This document shows, in pieces, positions 1 through 12,925 of a stretch of DNA of 64,000 nt. Under the pieces are notes generated by a model. That model had not been told where the DNA came from. It did no database searches and saw only the letters and a program-made list of their open reading frames with translations. A program made the translations under genes and the position numbers. Each line of letters begins with the position of its first letter. Position 1 is the first letter of the stretch. The stretch is from Cardinalis cardinalis (taxonomy: Eukaryota; Chordata; Aves; Passeriformes; Cardinalidae). Location: the NCBI GenBank assembly GCA_014549065.1, contig JACDOX010000007.1, positions 1,733,621 to 1,797,620 of the forward strand, given 5' to 3'.

Positions 1-2350
1 AGTGAGCTTCCAGGGTAAAGGCCAGATCACTTAGCTGGAACATAAATTAAAAATTCTTCCTAATTTTGAGCCCAAAACACCTAAGAAGAAAGAAGTTTAT
101 TCTCTAGCATCTTGTAGAAAAGGATTGTAAGGATGGTGCTATAAGTAAATTTTCAGTTTCACCACCAGTGCTGTGGAAAGCAGCATTTCTTTCTAAGGTC
201 CCAGAGCAGTACCCAAAGAGAAGTGTTGAACCCAGCTCTTATATGAAGACAGACTGAGATTGCTTCCCCCAAGCTGCTGCAGTTTGGTTTCATCTGAAAA
301 TACAATCTTACTGTATTGGAAAATTATTATATAATTATGGCATTTGATTATATAAAATAGCCCCAATGACGATTGAAATGAATGAAGGACTTTTACAAAG
401 GGAAAAGTAGAGCTATTCTACATGACAGTAAAAGCAGAAAAATGGCTAAAGATAGAGTTATTTTCACATTTGTAAGCAAACAAGAAAATAAATATTTAAA
501 AACACAGTGCTATGTTAGATCTGAAATATGCACGCAGAATTAGATCTAATAAGTGATGTAAATCCAAGGAGTGTAATATTCACAGTCACTGAACTGTCAG
601 AGACTGATGTGATCCACCTGCTCCTCTGTAAATGTGTGTGAACACAAAAAGAAACACCTTGAATGTTCTGTAATTAAACATGAAAATGTTTCTTATTCAC
701 CAGCCATTCTGCCAAAACGGTTCAAAAGACATAACTAGTGACAAGAAATGCTTTTACATTACCTGGGAAAGAGTGAGGAAGAAGCTCATGATGATTTTAT
801 TTCACCGCATCGTTTTCTTTCTAAGCAAATGGCAAGGTTTTGAGGAATTATTTCAGTAGATGGCTTTAAACACAGAGGTTCNGCTTGTTAATTCCAGTCC
901 TAACAACAGAAGCCCCCTCTTCTGAAAGGATTTCTGCCATGTTTCCGTGACAGGGAAATGAAGGCCAGGAGCTGATCTAAACTCTGCCAGCTGGCTAAAG
1001 GTACTGTTGTGGCATGGAGAAGATTTTTGGGCAGGCAGCTAGAGCCCACTTTGTGGCACAGTCACAGCCCAGTGTAATCCCCTCCTCATCTTCCAAGTGC
1101 AGTGAACAGTTAGCAGAAAAAGCATATTTTAAATTCTGTATTTTTAAATGGATTTTTAAAAGGGGTATCAACAAAGTTTATAAAAATATTTGGATAGGAG
1201 AAAACGGACAGAGCCCAACATATTTCTGTATTACTCATTTTCCCCCTTTGCTCTTAAATCTTACAGGAGTCAACTTTTAGACTGAAGTCTTATGTAAGTG
1301 TCCCCTAGGCTCAGANTAGTGAGTTATTTCTATTTCTAATCTGACAGAACAACAAATACCTCTGCAGCACTCTGTAATGCTCCTGTGCTTTTTGTAGCAT
1401 CTCTGTCATTGTCNGTCTCAAGGAAGAACATAAAGTCTTTTTCTCTTTCTCTGTTCCTTTCATTCTTTCTTGTCTGTTACNTCTCCCATACCTTACCCAT
1501 CTTTTGTTTCTGGTAGGGTTTTTTTCTCTCTTTTATAGGAACATCCGGAATGTGTTTGCTCTCTGCATTCCACCTTTCATTAGATGGGAGGAAAATATAA
1601 ATTCTGATGATCAAATTCAAGTTAGTGTAATTTCTGTCAGGCATTTTCCTAACAGTAAAGTTCATCTTTTTTTTTTCCCATACATATAAATATTTGACCT
1701 GATATTTGGAGTAGGAGGCTTCATGCTACCATAGGGCTGAGGCTTCCAGAGGCAGCCGTTCAGTCAGTTTTGCTGGGCTGTGAAGTCATTGTGGCCCTAC
1801 CAGCACATTGAGCCAATCTGGAGGGGAAAAAATCTGCCTCTGTGCTCTCTTTCTTGCCCAATCCCTGTTCAGTATATTCCCCTCTGTATCTGGATATCTG
1901 AAGATTTTTTTTATTTTAATTAATCCTATCTTCTTCAGAAATACTATACACATGCAGTTTATCATTGGTCTCTCTGTGGGTGGAAGCTTGTTCTTTTCTT
2001 AACACTGTTTAAGAGGAAATGCTGCAGCATATGCTGTAAATTTACCAAATTATGAGAATATGGAACAAATCTACTCTATGGTATGTAATGGCACATAATG
2101 GTATATAATGTCAGCTACTTCAAATGGATTTTAAATTTGAACTACGTAAATATCAAAACATATGATCTTCAGACTGTGTTTGATGATCACTTGATATAAC
2201 AAATATTAAATATTGGTANTTATTTCCAATTATACAAGAAAAAAGATAACATATGTAAAATCTGAAAGGATAAAATGCTCAAACTGTGTAAAATTGTAGG
2301 AAGGTTAACAATGTCTTTTTTTTTCCAATAATATATTTCAAAAAACTATG
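1..2350. other. Unique AT-rich noncoding DNA
   Basis: No recognisable gene or repeat. Open frames are short (under 90 codons), overlap on both strands and have no recognisable protein motif, as expected of AT-rich noncoding DNA. Pyrimidine-rich patches occur near 1430-1480 and 1660-1680. A splice-site or exon call here would rest on nothing I can see. Confidence 0.6.
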
Positions 2351-2382
2351 TTTGCTTGTTTGTTTGTTTGTTTGTTTGTTTT
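2351..2382. repeat. (TTTG)n microsatellite
   Basis: About seven tandem TTTG units, with one TTGC interruption at the left end. This is a simple sequence repeat in otherwise unique DNA. Confidence 0.95.
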
Positions 2383-5300
2383 CAGGGAATTAATTTACTT
2401 TCTCACAGTAGATGTTTACTTTCAATATATCTCAATATTTCAATGTATTTTTCAGATAGCTGGAAAGCTGAGTCCCTAAATATTTGGGCAAATGAATAGC
2501 TTTCTTAGCGGGAAGAGTTTCACCAAAATTCTCGTTTTTGGTCAATAAGTTTATTAATGCAGACAAAAACTACTCTANTACATAAATGACACTTACAGGC
2601 TCGAACACCATATTTTAAAAATGACTTCTAGCAAAGAGTACAAATCAAAAACATCTTTTTTAAAATAATAACCTCTGGAATCTAAACAGGTTTTACTATA
2701 AAAATTTAAAACTAAATTAAGGCTAATGTTTATTGTTTTAAAATAAGGAAAGAATCAAAATCTATGCTATCTTACTACTTATTTTTTTTCNTTTTGGATA
2801 GTTTACTTTCTGAATCTGTTGCACTGAGTTCCGAGAAGAATAGATTACAGGTAGAGTGTAAACAATTTTTACTTTCTACTGCTCTTAGTAATATCTTTTG
2901 GACTCCTTATACCTAATTCAGAGTAGATTTCTGACTGCTTTTCCAATGATTTTCTTTCACACACATCTCCTTATCTCAGCAGAAAACAAAAACAAAAATA
3001 AACCAAATCATCCGCCCTACCCCTGTGGTAAGAGAGAATAAATAGACATAAAGTTTTATCCTGCTTCCCCTTTCCATCCAGATCACCTATACAGTTTTCC
3101 AATTATACAGAGACCACCTTAGCTCTCCCTTGCATCTCTGTGCACTCTTTGAGGGTTCCTTTATAGCTGCTGTATCAAAGATGTGGAAAATTGTTCTATT
3201 ACTCAGTTCACATTTTCTGCAAAGCCTGCACAAAAAATGGCTTAATGTCTAGAAGAAGGCAAGCATTTATCATGTAAAGTTATTAACATCTTTGTTTGCA
3301 AAGGAAGATGTTTTTTTATCCTTTATGAAACAAAGTTTTTGCTGAGGCTGATAAAAATATTTAGAGTAAATTGTGCTCCCTCTGTGCTCAACACCTGATT
3401 TCATCTGCTGCCCTGCGAGAGACNGCATCTTCTAGGATGTCTTGCAAGAACTGCAAAGCTCAGCCAAAATAGAGCTCAGTTGCTTTGACAATAAACATCT
3501 GGCAAGGTGCTTATTGGTTCTAGTGATTTTTTAAATAAAATTAAGATATCATAAACCTCAGTAAAATTTGTTTTCGAGTTTTCAATGACCGGAGCATCTT
3601 TAATAATACATTCCCTGTGTCATGCCATAGGGTTATAAGTTATTAGACATCACCTGGATCATTTAAAATATCATCTGGCATGACTTTCTTTGACATTTGC
3701 CAAGACACCTCAGTACTAATAGGGAGTATNGTTCTGCCATAAGGATCAAAATACACGCTTCTTCAAATTGACTGGGTCTACGTAAACAAACTTTAAACAA
3801 ACTTTTTTGTTTTTTTTCCTTTTCTTTTCTCTGAGAACAGCATTTTGGGGATTAGTTCATGATACTCTCTTTTTCATTTAATTTTCTGGTGGTTTTTTTA
3901 TAAATTTCACCCATCTTCCTCCTGCTAAAAAANGTGTTTTCGAGCTATTAAGCACCATGCCAGAATTTCAGAGAGAAATGAAAGTTTAACAGAGGCTAAT
4001 AGTGCTCAGAATCAGAGATTTGGTTCTGCAGGTTCCAACATTAAAGCTAATTCAGTCAGGAATGATGCACAGTTAAACCAGGAAAAGACTCCACATATTT
4101 NAGTGTCTCATGCATTGTGGCTACACATACATTGCACTCCTCTTGAGTATGNGTTTGTACTTCCTTAACAATGTGGAAATAAACTTTTCAATTAATTCAA
4201 GAGGAATTTGCATTTTCCCGAAAGAAGTGAAAGAAAGTGTGATACACTGCATAGAAGTTGAACTGTTAAACATTATTTGATAAAGTATAATAATTTTTTA
4301 ATTGCATGAAAAAATTACTAGAGGAATATTTGTACTTTTTTTGATGGCTTTCTACTTTGAATATTTGTATTTTTAATATTTGTACTTTTTTTGAGTTCTA
4401 AATTGGTTTTAGGTTTTGAATATAAGCACATCCTTGTCAAAAACTGTGCTTGAATTTGTTTTGCTTCAGAGAAAAATAACTAAACCCATTACAAGAACAA
4501 TCCCTTATGTTTCAGGAAGCTCATTTAATAAAGGTTTCAGTGAGATAAGAGGAAGGCAAATAGGAAAATTACTTTTCTTTGGAGGCGGGTTAATCCTGAG
4601 AAATTGAGTTAGAGGAAGAGAATGTAAACTATGATGGAATTAGTGTGCGACTAATGTGGTTCGTGTCAAGTACTATGAAGAAAATTAGAGGTGTTATGCA
4701 AAAGCAACAAAGACTGCCTTCTTTAATGATCAAGGATAATAATGATATGAAACTATGATTTGNTCTTGCTGCATTATGGGCTTCTCCTTTTGCAGATGTC
4801 AAAATCCAGTTTCAGTTACCTTACCATCACAGCAGAATTTGCCCTAAGAGATGCCTTGTGTTGGAACATCAGTTTTTAAGATCAGCTCTCAGCTCTATTA
4901 ATGTAATNTACATCAACCATAAAATCTGGAATTTCATGACAAATTTTATTTTTTATCAGCTATACTTTAGAGGAGACATTTGTCCCCTTTCCTGGAGGAG
5001 CTACTTCCACTTTTCTAGCTACATCCAACTATCCTCAACTGAAATAATGTTGTCTTGGCAGAATGATTTTGTATGCTAAAAAAAACCCAAAATTCTTGTT
5101 TTAATGTGTTTTGAAGAAAGCATCCAAAACAGTGAGTTATTGTTGTTGCTATGGCATTTACACAGTTATTGACTCTATCTTTATGTCTATAATGTGGGAC
5201 ATTTTTTTCCTCTTAGATGCGGTTTCTTTTCTTTTTATAAACGATGTGAATGAACATTGTCTCAACGTTCCTATACTTGTCTAAAATCACATCAAGACCT

Positions 5301-7221
5301 ATTATGCATCTTCTAGAAAGAGAGCCAGACAATGCCATGTGTCAGCCACAGTCATTCTGTTGGTTTAGGTGAAGCATTGGAATACCATTTTGACCATTGT
5401 GGAAGGAATTTCATAAAAATTAAGATGACTTTTGATTTTTTCCTTTTATTTTATATTTTTCTTTCCTTTGGGACTAAAGTCAAATAAAGTTCAGACAACT
5501 ATGACTGAAAAAAAAGTTTTGTTACTTTTGTTTTTTACTGTGAGTGGTATGAAGTTTCTTTCCTGGTGTTTTCATGAAAGCATCATGTGAGAAGACAAGC
5601 TGTACCATTGCAAAGGACTTTGTGGTAAAAACCAGTTATTAGCTGGCATTTTACTTATATTCATTAAAAGTTGTCNATTGCTTACTGGAGCTTAATTAAT
5701 CTCAGTTTTCTGGCTTATGTATCTATTTTGAGGAATATTTTGTTACTGCTCAAGCCNAGAAATATCAAGGGGCTTCTTTTATTTTTCTCTTCTTTATGTT
5801 GAGTTGAAAATTCCCTGTTCTAAATTCTATTAACAAGTCATAACCATGTAAATAGTGCCACTACAGTATAGGACCCATGAAACAGAGAGCAAAAATGGAA
5901 AATAAGACCAGAGTATTTAGGAGAAACCTGTGTGTATTTTAGACCAGCTCAGTAACAGTGAAGGAATAAAATGCATGGGTCCTGCCAATATATTTCACTA
6001 TGTGGATACTAATTGTACTAATCTCTTATTATCATTTTTTCTGAAATTTTCTTCCAAGAAGAAAAGACACAATATAAATTTATTCTTGATAATCCTATCA
6101 GGGTAGAATTTCTACCAGTAGCTCATTTTTGGGTTAAATTTCTTACTAAGGTATATATCAGAAACCTTCCTATTTGTAGAAAAGTCCCCCCTAGTTTACT
6201 CCAAAGATGATTTGCAATTTACTACAGGTGAAATGAGGATTTATATAAATCAAGATACTAAGGGGAAAGACTATTGCTTTCCTAATTTACTCCCCCTCCT
6301 CAATCATGCTTTTTCAGGAAATAGTCTCTATTAGGCACAATTGCTCTAAAAAATATCTTCCAGCCTGTCAGTTTCCCAGGCAGATGGCAATGGTTTGGTT
6401 TATTGTGCAAGAATATTTTATAAATCACTTGTGTACATGGTGAAAACAAAGGATTCAGAAGGCTTCAGTTGGCAAACANGTTGTCATCATTACTACATGC
6501 TTGCTAATGTTGTCAGGAAAAAGTGTCATGGATGTATTAAGGAAATCTCAACAAAATTATTNGGAAGTTTTTCTTAAACTTTAGTGGTGTAAAATAAAAT
6601 CAAGTGATGAGAGTAAATGTAGAACTGATTTTTAAATTCTGTTTTAAATGACAAGTTTTAAAAGTAGTGTTTGTATTATATAGCAAATTGATTTTCTCAG
6701 CACTTAGTAAAAAACAACTGCTGGGTGATAGTAAGTAGGTTGTTTTGTGAAATTTAAAGAAATTTCTCAAATAATAATTTGAAAACAAATTTTCTAATTT
6801 TTCAGAAAAAGAACAAGAAAATACAGCAAATGCTTAACTGGAGATTTGATCGCCATCCTCNTATAATGGTAAGACCGTTTTACACAGGGCTCAGATACCC
6901 TATATAAGGAAACCAAGGCATAGGTTGCTGAATTAATNAACTTTGCAGCTGTCATGCCAAAGATTGTTAACAGCCACACAAGCAGAACCTTCTCCTTCTC
7001 AGCTTCAGTGTCTATTTCAATAAGCCTCTTTGCCTTTTAACTGTGTCTTATCAAGAAAAATGGAACAGTAAGCAGATAGTGTACTGGGAAGAAATTATTT
7101 TTTTAACATGGTTATTCAGAATAAGCATTAAAGTCATTAAAAAGCTTGGCATATGTCCAGGTATATAGCAAAGACATGTCTGAGTGCTCTCCAAAGGATT
7201 CAGTCATTGAGTACCTTTGTN
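2383..7221. other. Unique AT-rich noncoding DNA
   Basis: Nothing recognisable as a gene or interspersed repeat. It contains a small spaced direct repeat near 4.33-4.39 kb, listed separately, and several homopolymer T and A runs. Frames of 60-75 codons at 4416, 4858 and 6395 show no family resemblance; the last two are also interrupted by N calls. Confidence 0.55.
4325..4394. repeat. Spaced direct repeat, 50-bp period
   Basis: The 20-mer AATATTTGTACTTTTTTTGA occurs at 4325-4344 and again exactly at 4375-4394. A partial third copy (AATATTTGTATTTTT) lies between them. The pattern looks like a local slippage duplication in AT-rich DNA. Confidence 0.85.
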
Positions 7222-7643
7222 GGATCAGAACCAAAGAACAGTTTGGGTTGCAAGGGACATTAATGATCATCTAATTCCAATCCCTCTGCCATGGACAGAG
7301 AGGCCTTCCACTAGACCACATCACTCAAATCCCCATCCAACCTGTCCTTGAACACTTACAGGGATGGGACAACTACAGCTCCTGTAGGCAACTTGTTCCA
7401 GTACCTCATCATCCTCACAGTAAGGAATTTCCTCCTAATCTTTAGTCTGAACCTACCCTCTTCCAGCTGAAAGCCATTCTTCCTTGTCCTGTCACAAGAT
7501 GCCCTTGCAAAAGGTCCCTCTTCAGCTCTCTTGTAGCCTCCTTTAGTTACAGGAAGGCTGCTATAAGGTTCCTCTGGAGCCTTCTATTTGAAAAATCCAA
7601 GCTCTCTCAGCCTGTATTTAGAAGAGGTCCTCCAATCATCTGA

Positions 7644-8125
7644 TCATCTCTCTGGNCATCCTCTGGATTTGCTCCAACAGGTCCAGGTCATCCTTGTGCT
7701 GAGATCCCAGAGCTGGATGCAGCACTGCAGGTGGGGTCTCACCAGAGTGGAGGAGAGGGGCAGAATTCCCTGCCTTGTCGTGCTGGCCAGGTTGCTTTGG
7801 ATGTGGCCTAGGATATGTTTGGCTTTCAGGGCTGCAAGTGCACCTTGCAGGGTCATGTCCAACCTCTCATCCACGAACATCACCAAGTACTTCTTGACAG
7901 GGCTGCTCTTGATTCATTCTCCATCCAGCCTCTGGGATTGCCCTGAACCCAATGCAGGATATTGAACTTGGCCTTGTNAACTTCATGAGGTTCACACAGG
8001 CCCACATCTCAACATAGGCCCACATCTCAAACCTGGCTTGGTCTTTTTGGATGACCTCCCTTTCCTTCAGCATGCAGGCTGTGCCACATGGTGTGGTGTC
8101 ATTGCCNGACTTGCTGAGGGTGATA
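7644..8125 (-). pseudogene. CR1 ORF2 (reverse transcriptase C-terminal region) remnant
   Basis: Two minus-strand frames together show the CR1 ORF2 C-terminal region. The frame at 8073-7867 contains the FEMWAYVEMWACVNLMK stretch, which matches the position of the usual (W)AxxNLMxFN motif. The frame at 7886-7644 contains LAALKAKHILGHI and LVRPHLQCCIQLW, which correspond to the conserved AxKANxILGCI and LVRPHLEYCVQFW blocks. The change of frame between them is an indel. Upstream (minus sense), the catalytic FADD tetrad region near 8096-8110 reads as a non-FADD sequence ending in ND, so the active site is lost. It is non-functional. Confidence 0.85.
7998..8030. repeat. 18-bp in-frame tandem duplication inside CR1
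   Basis: AGGCCCACATCTCAA occurs at 7998-8012 and 8016-8030. The period is 18 bp, six codons, giving a repeated EMWA(Y/C)V in the decayed ORF2 reading. It is a local slippage event in the repeat copy. Confidence 0.9.
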
Positions 8126-8281
8126 TGACACTCAATCCCAGTGTCATGTCACTGACAAGGATGTTAAACAACACAGGTCTCAATACCAACTCTGAAGCAT
8201 GACTTGTCACTGATCTCAACAAGAATTTTGGTTCAGTGGTCCAATAGACATTAGTCTAGCTTAGTTAGGCTTAGTTTTACT

Positions 8282-8301
8282 AGCTTACTTAGAAGTAAGC
8301 T
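8282..8301. repeat. Perfect 9-bp inverted repeat
   Basis: AGCTTACTT, a 2-nt spacer, then AAGTAAGCT, immediately outside the 5'-truncated end of the adjacent CR1. It could fold as a short hairpin. No function is known. Confidence 0.9.
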
Positions 8302-8863
8302 GTAAAAAAAAATAAAAAATCCCAGTTTAGATGGCCTGAAGATGATTTTAAAGGGTGTCAAAGATAATTCAACACACTAGGATTAACCTTATTGAAGAAA
8401 ATAAAATTATCAAGAAGGATGAAAATGTGGACAAGCACAGGACCATTTNATTCCTAGAGAAGGAATTTAACATAAGAAGGTTTGTATTAGGTAAGATTTT
8501 GTACTAGATCACCGTAATGCACTACCTCATAAAAATTGCAGATAAAGATGTCTGATTAGCATGCAGCTCTTGCTCACTTAGATTACATGTTCTGAGCTCA
8601 CATTACCTAGATCAAAACTATTATTACAGTGATCCCTGAAGTAGTTTGTGCATTGCACAAACATCAGAAAATATGTTACTTATTGCTTCTGGACTCTAGC
8701 TGTTTTTCAGAGTTTGGTATTGTTGCTTCTAAGTATAGGCAGATAAGCTAAAATGACCTTCTTTATGTGGAATCTTATCTGAACAGAAAAATACTGTACT
8801 TAACACTCTATCTCAAGATAAAAGCAAGTATTTTTGTCAATGATAAAGTCATAACTGCAACAA

Positions 8864-8883
8864 NAATAATAATAATAATAATA
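8864..8883. repeat. (AAT)n microsatellite
   Basis: About six to seven AAT/ATA units, with an N call at its left border. Confidence 0.93.
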
Positions 8884-9439
8884 CCAAAACTTAAAATCTA
8901 AACTTTGCTCAGTGGAAAATGGACAAGTTTCCTGAGACGTAATTCCTACATTAATAAAACTAGTTTACAAACAAAGGAGAGACTAAATATCATAAACCAC
9001 TTGTTGGCGTGTGATNTTCATTTTCTCATCATGCAGAACAAGGATGTGTCAGGGAACTCTTATGCTTTTATTGCATATTTGCCATAATTTTGGCAACCAG
9101 CCCACTGTTTTGACTCAAAAGATGTAGGATAAAATGCCCTTCTTACAATACATTTCCACAAAAAGTGTTGGCTATAAGCTCTTAATTTTGTACAGTACAC
9201 TCCTCACCTCCCACAACACGCTCCCCAGAGGTGCTGGCTCATGAACCACCACACACAACCAAAAGTGCTGGCATGANAGAAGCTTCCCAGTCCCATGGCC
9301 AAGTTCAGTAGGAAGTATGGGGTAGATTAAGGTCACTGTGCTTAGCCCAGATAAAGAAAGGGAAGANAACACAGATTATCACCAGTCCTCAAGTCCTGCA
9401 GTGGTCCTGCTTCATGAATGGTCCAGAGCTGGGACAAGC

Positions 9440-9510
9440 AAAGAAAACAAAAGAGAAAGAGAGGAGGAAGAGAGAGAAAAGAAGTAGAGCCAAGGGGGAA
9501 AAAGAGAGGC
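9440..9510. repeat. GA-rich low-complexity tract
   Basis: A run of about 70 bp that is almost entirely purine on the plus strand (GAGAAAGAGAGGAGG-type). It is low complexity rather than a phased microsatellite. Confidence 0.85.
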
Positions 9511-12236
9511 ATTGGGTGTGGTCCTTCCTTTTTACAGTTAACCTGTTGCACATCTCTAATGTAAACTAGGTTTTTCACACTGTTCTTTTGGAAGATTCAA
9601 TAATGTCCCTCAATTATTTCNTGTATCTCTGGACAGTTTAAGTGTTTTAACATTTCATGCACACCCATGTATTCTTGAAGCAAAATAAGAGGAACAACTG
9701 GCCCCTTAATAGAGGAGAAACAGGAGAACCTATTGGTCCAGGTCCCAAACCATTTCACTGAGACTGTTCAAGAAAAAACTAGGTGTCTGGGAACATCTCA
9801 ATGTCATTTTATGAGTTTTCTGGAGACTGGCTACTACTGTGCTCAATTTCCTGCAGTGGTTCAGTTTTATTGCTGCCAACAAAGCATTGCCATTTTACCC
9901 ACTGATACTCTGCCTCATTGTTGAAAAGGAACTGATACAGACAAAATCTACAATTTCTGAAAANATAAATAAACACAAATTGTGATGAACAAGCATTTCT
10001 TATCTGAAAAACTGGCTGTAACTTTCACGGACAACTACAAAACTAGTTGTGGGACTTCTGTAAGTTTTACTGTGTGATTTTTGTCAATGGCTTGATTTGA
10101 GATTGTACTCTAAATGTTTTCACTGAAGTATGGTACAAGTTAAAAGTGAACTGCAATTGATTTTGAATAATATACACATATAATGGAAAGAAAAACTGAA
10201 ATACTGAGCTCCTGAAGACTAATGATGGTTCTGCCACTGACTTCAAGTGAATTCATATTGGACTTGAACATTTTCTGCGCTGTTTAGGGACCATTTTGAA
10301 CAAAACTAGTATGCACCCACAGTTCTTAACAAGTGCATTTAAGTGAAAATTAATCAATTCATTAAGTCAGCATTTAAAATGTGGCTACAAATGTATTNGA
10401 AGATAGAAAGTGAAAATGCACATACTCAAATTATAACTTTCCTTCAAAATTTTAGGATTTTGCAATAGATATTTTAAAAAAACATTATCATACATATAGG
10501 GTTCTCTCAAAAGCTATATAAATATACATCTCTTTGCTTGAGGAACTAGATAATGATTTTTTCTATTTTAAAATGCCAGAGGTGAAGTATCAGTGAGGAA
10601 GCTAGTAGAGCAAGATCTTTCTCAGTAATTCTGGAGGAAAATATGTGAGACATAGCAAATCTCATTCTGAAATGGAAAACAAGGATGACCTTATTTTAAT
10701 GATCTGCCTGGAAAACAACAACAACAAAAAGTATTCAAACTTNGCTACATTTTGAAAGTGAGGAGGAAAAAATGCTCTCTGTGCACAGTAGGAAGTTCCT
10801 CTGCCTTTCATATTTCTAATTCCAGGCAGCATGCTATCTGCTCCAAGGAGCAAGAAAACAAATGCCAAGCTTTAATCAGAATTATATTGGCTGTGTAGGG
10901 ACTTTCAGATCATTTGCCCATTCCTAACAATGNCATGCAGATTTCCTTCAGAATATCAATGCAAAGGCCTTTGCCCTTGCTGTGAAGAAAAGGTTGCAAA
11001 ATACTGAAGATGAGCAGCAGGTCTGTTTGAGGTTAACATTTCTTTTTGTGATGGGGAGAGGTAAAAGTTCTGCTCTAATTGAATTCCTTAACGAAACTAA
11101 GAATTAGAATCCCTGCAGTGTAGCCCTAACCTTTTCTCTGGTGTCAAGCATTTTTTTTTCTTAAATGCATCTTGGATAGTGTTGTAGACTCATGGCTGTC
11201 TGAGGGTTGGCTTAGAGGCCATTAATAGGGATACTGTACCGAATTTGATGGACCTTACACATCTGCCTTAATCAAAAATCTTTTTTCCAGAGAATAGAGC
11301 CCTGTCTTTCAATAAAAAAAATATTAGATAATTCCAAAATTTGTTTATTTCTTTACAGAAAATGATAGCTTTTATCTACTTAACTGTTACAAATTTAAAG
11401 AAATGTTCTTTTCTGCTTCCTTTTTTCCCAGTGTTCATAAAATCCTTGGTCTTCCACCTCTCATTCTGTGAAGGAATAATAAAACATGCCCAGGAANAAG
11501 TAGTCTTCAATGGGGGTAAGATACACTTTGACCATCATATTATTTGGACAGTAAGGAAGATGGAGAAAACATGACAANGAAAGTAGCTCTGCTTTTATAA
11601 CTTCTGATTATGAGGAAAAAGGCAATTGTTTTGGATGCATTTGAAAGCCAGTGCTGTGTCTCTCCTTACCTTCCCTTATTCTTCTGGCCAAAACTTGTTC
11701 TAATTAATTTATTTTTAAAATGTCTATTATATAGCTAGTTAATTTCTGTCACTATTACTAGGGTTTGAATAAATTATTATCACTGACAGGGGTGAGCAAA
11801 CATGATGTAATAATAGGAAATAATTGTATCTTTCATCCATGAGGTTTTCTTGAAAGAGATATGCTCTACTTCTGTTCTTATCAGAACCTCTTCCATTCTG
11901 AATTCATCTTTCCTGGACATGANTAAACAGATCTAGAAATTCTGGAAGAGATTTCATGGTGGCCTTTTACTGCAAATACTACTACAGAAACATATATCAG
12001 GGAGCACGTAATACAGTTAAATATTCATAATTGTTTTACAATCAACTACTTGTAGTTTTCTGATTTTTTGAATTTCTAATTTGCACTATGTGTTCTAGTA
12101 CCAGTTTAATCCAGAGCATGTCCTTCATGCCCTTCTTTTATACTGCCTTCCTNATCATCCCATCCTGGTTCTTCTAAATCCTCAGCTCTCTCTGTAATAA
12201 AACTTCATGATATATTCAGTCCAGACGTCTTCACAT

Positions 12237-12288
12237 GCTAGATTTGTACTATTTAATTCACAAGCTAGATTTGTACTTTCTATTTAAT
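12237..12288. repeat. 27-bp period tandem duplication
   Basis: GCTAGATTTGTACT is present at 12237-12250 and 12264-12277, each followed by an ATTTAATT segment. The second copy has a 3-bp insertion. This is a two-copy tandem duplication in unique DNA. Confidence 0.88.
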
Positions 12289-12828
12289 TTTCTCTTACAA
12301 ACCCTTTCAAAATGTCCTAATGTGTATATTCAGCCTACAATCCCTTCCTCTTTTAGGCATTTTTTTTTTCAAAGAAATATACTATTCTTTTTAGTAAAGA
12401 ACAGCCAAGCTNTTTAATGATTATTTTTTAATCTATGTTTTTGAAAACTAATATCTTCCCGAGTGAAAAAATACTGACTGTTTAAACTACCGTAGATCTG
12501 CTTTATGCATGACAGATGTTGTTGTATCTGGACAACTTGTTGNAGCTGGACAATTTATATGGGTGGTATAACTTTATTCTTGCATTTTGAATATTATTGC
12601 ATATTGGAAGGGTGATTCAAATATTTGCAAATAACATTGACTAAAAGACAGCAATGAATGAATACTTAAGCTAAACTCTGCTTCCTATGGGAAATGTTAC
12701 TGTTTCTGTTGTATTTCTTAATTATGGATCAACAGGATAACTCTATTCCAAACTTGTAAGAGGTTGACAACTTGGCGTTTCACAGGATGTTACTAGAGAT
12801 GTTAGCAACTGGGATTAAATGAGTGCAT

Positions 12829-12925
12829 GATCCCAGAATCACAGAACCAACTAGGCTGGAAAAGACCTTTGAGNTCACAGTCAAACTTNTGACTTAACAC
12901 TACCCTGTCAACTAAACTCATGATG
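12829..12925 (-). mobile_element. CR1-type 3' fragment, minus strand
   Basis: The plus strand reads CAGAATCACAGAACCAACTAGGCTGGAAAAGACCTTTGAG (split here only by description, with an N following). This is the reverse complement of the terminal 3' segment of an avian CR1 subfamily: the ATTCTGTGATTCTG-like end, then the AGGTC(T)CTTCCAACC-like box. Homology fades after about 95 bp, so only the extreme 3' end was inserted or retained. Confidence 0.8.

Larger units (their letters stand above)
7222..8245 (-). mobile_element. CR1 non-LTR retrotransposon, 5'-truncated, minus strand
   Basis: On the plus strand the element begins with the reverse complement of an avian CR1 3' end (GTTTGGGTTGCAAGGGAC, then ATCATCTAATTCCAATCCC). 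It then runs through the 3' region and the C-terminal half of ORF2. The homology fades near 8245, so this is a typical 5'-truncated copy of about 1 kb. The reverse transcriptase FADD motif region is still recognisable near 8096-8120 but has decayed. Many mismatches, frame breaks and a small internal duplication (7998-8030) mark it as old and inactive. CR1 copies spread by target-primed reverse transcription, which explains the 5' truncation. Confidence 0.93.
8246..12828. other. Unique AT-rich noncoding DNA with small repeats
   Basis: No gene recognised. It contains a 20-bp perfect hairpin at 8282, an AAT microsatellite at 8864, a purine-rich tract at 9440 and a 27-bp period tandem duplication at 12237. 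Region 9.17-9.58 kb is somewhat less AT-rich, but I cannot assign it to a repeat family; its open frames (for example minus 9342-9578) are low-complexity products of the GA tract. Confidence 0.5.
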
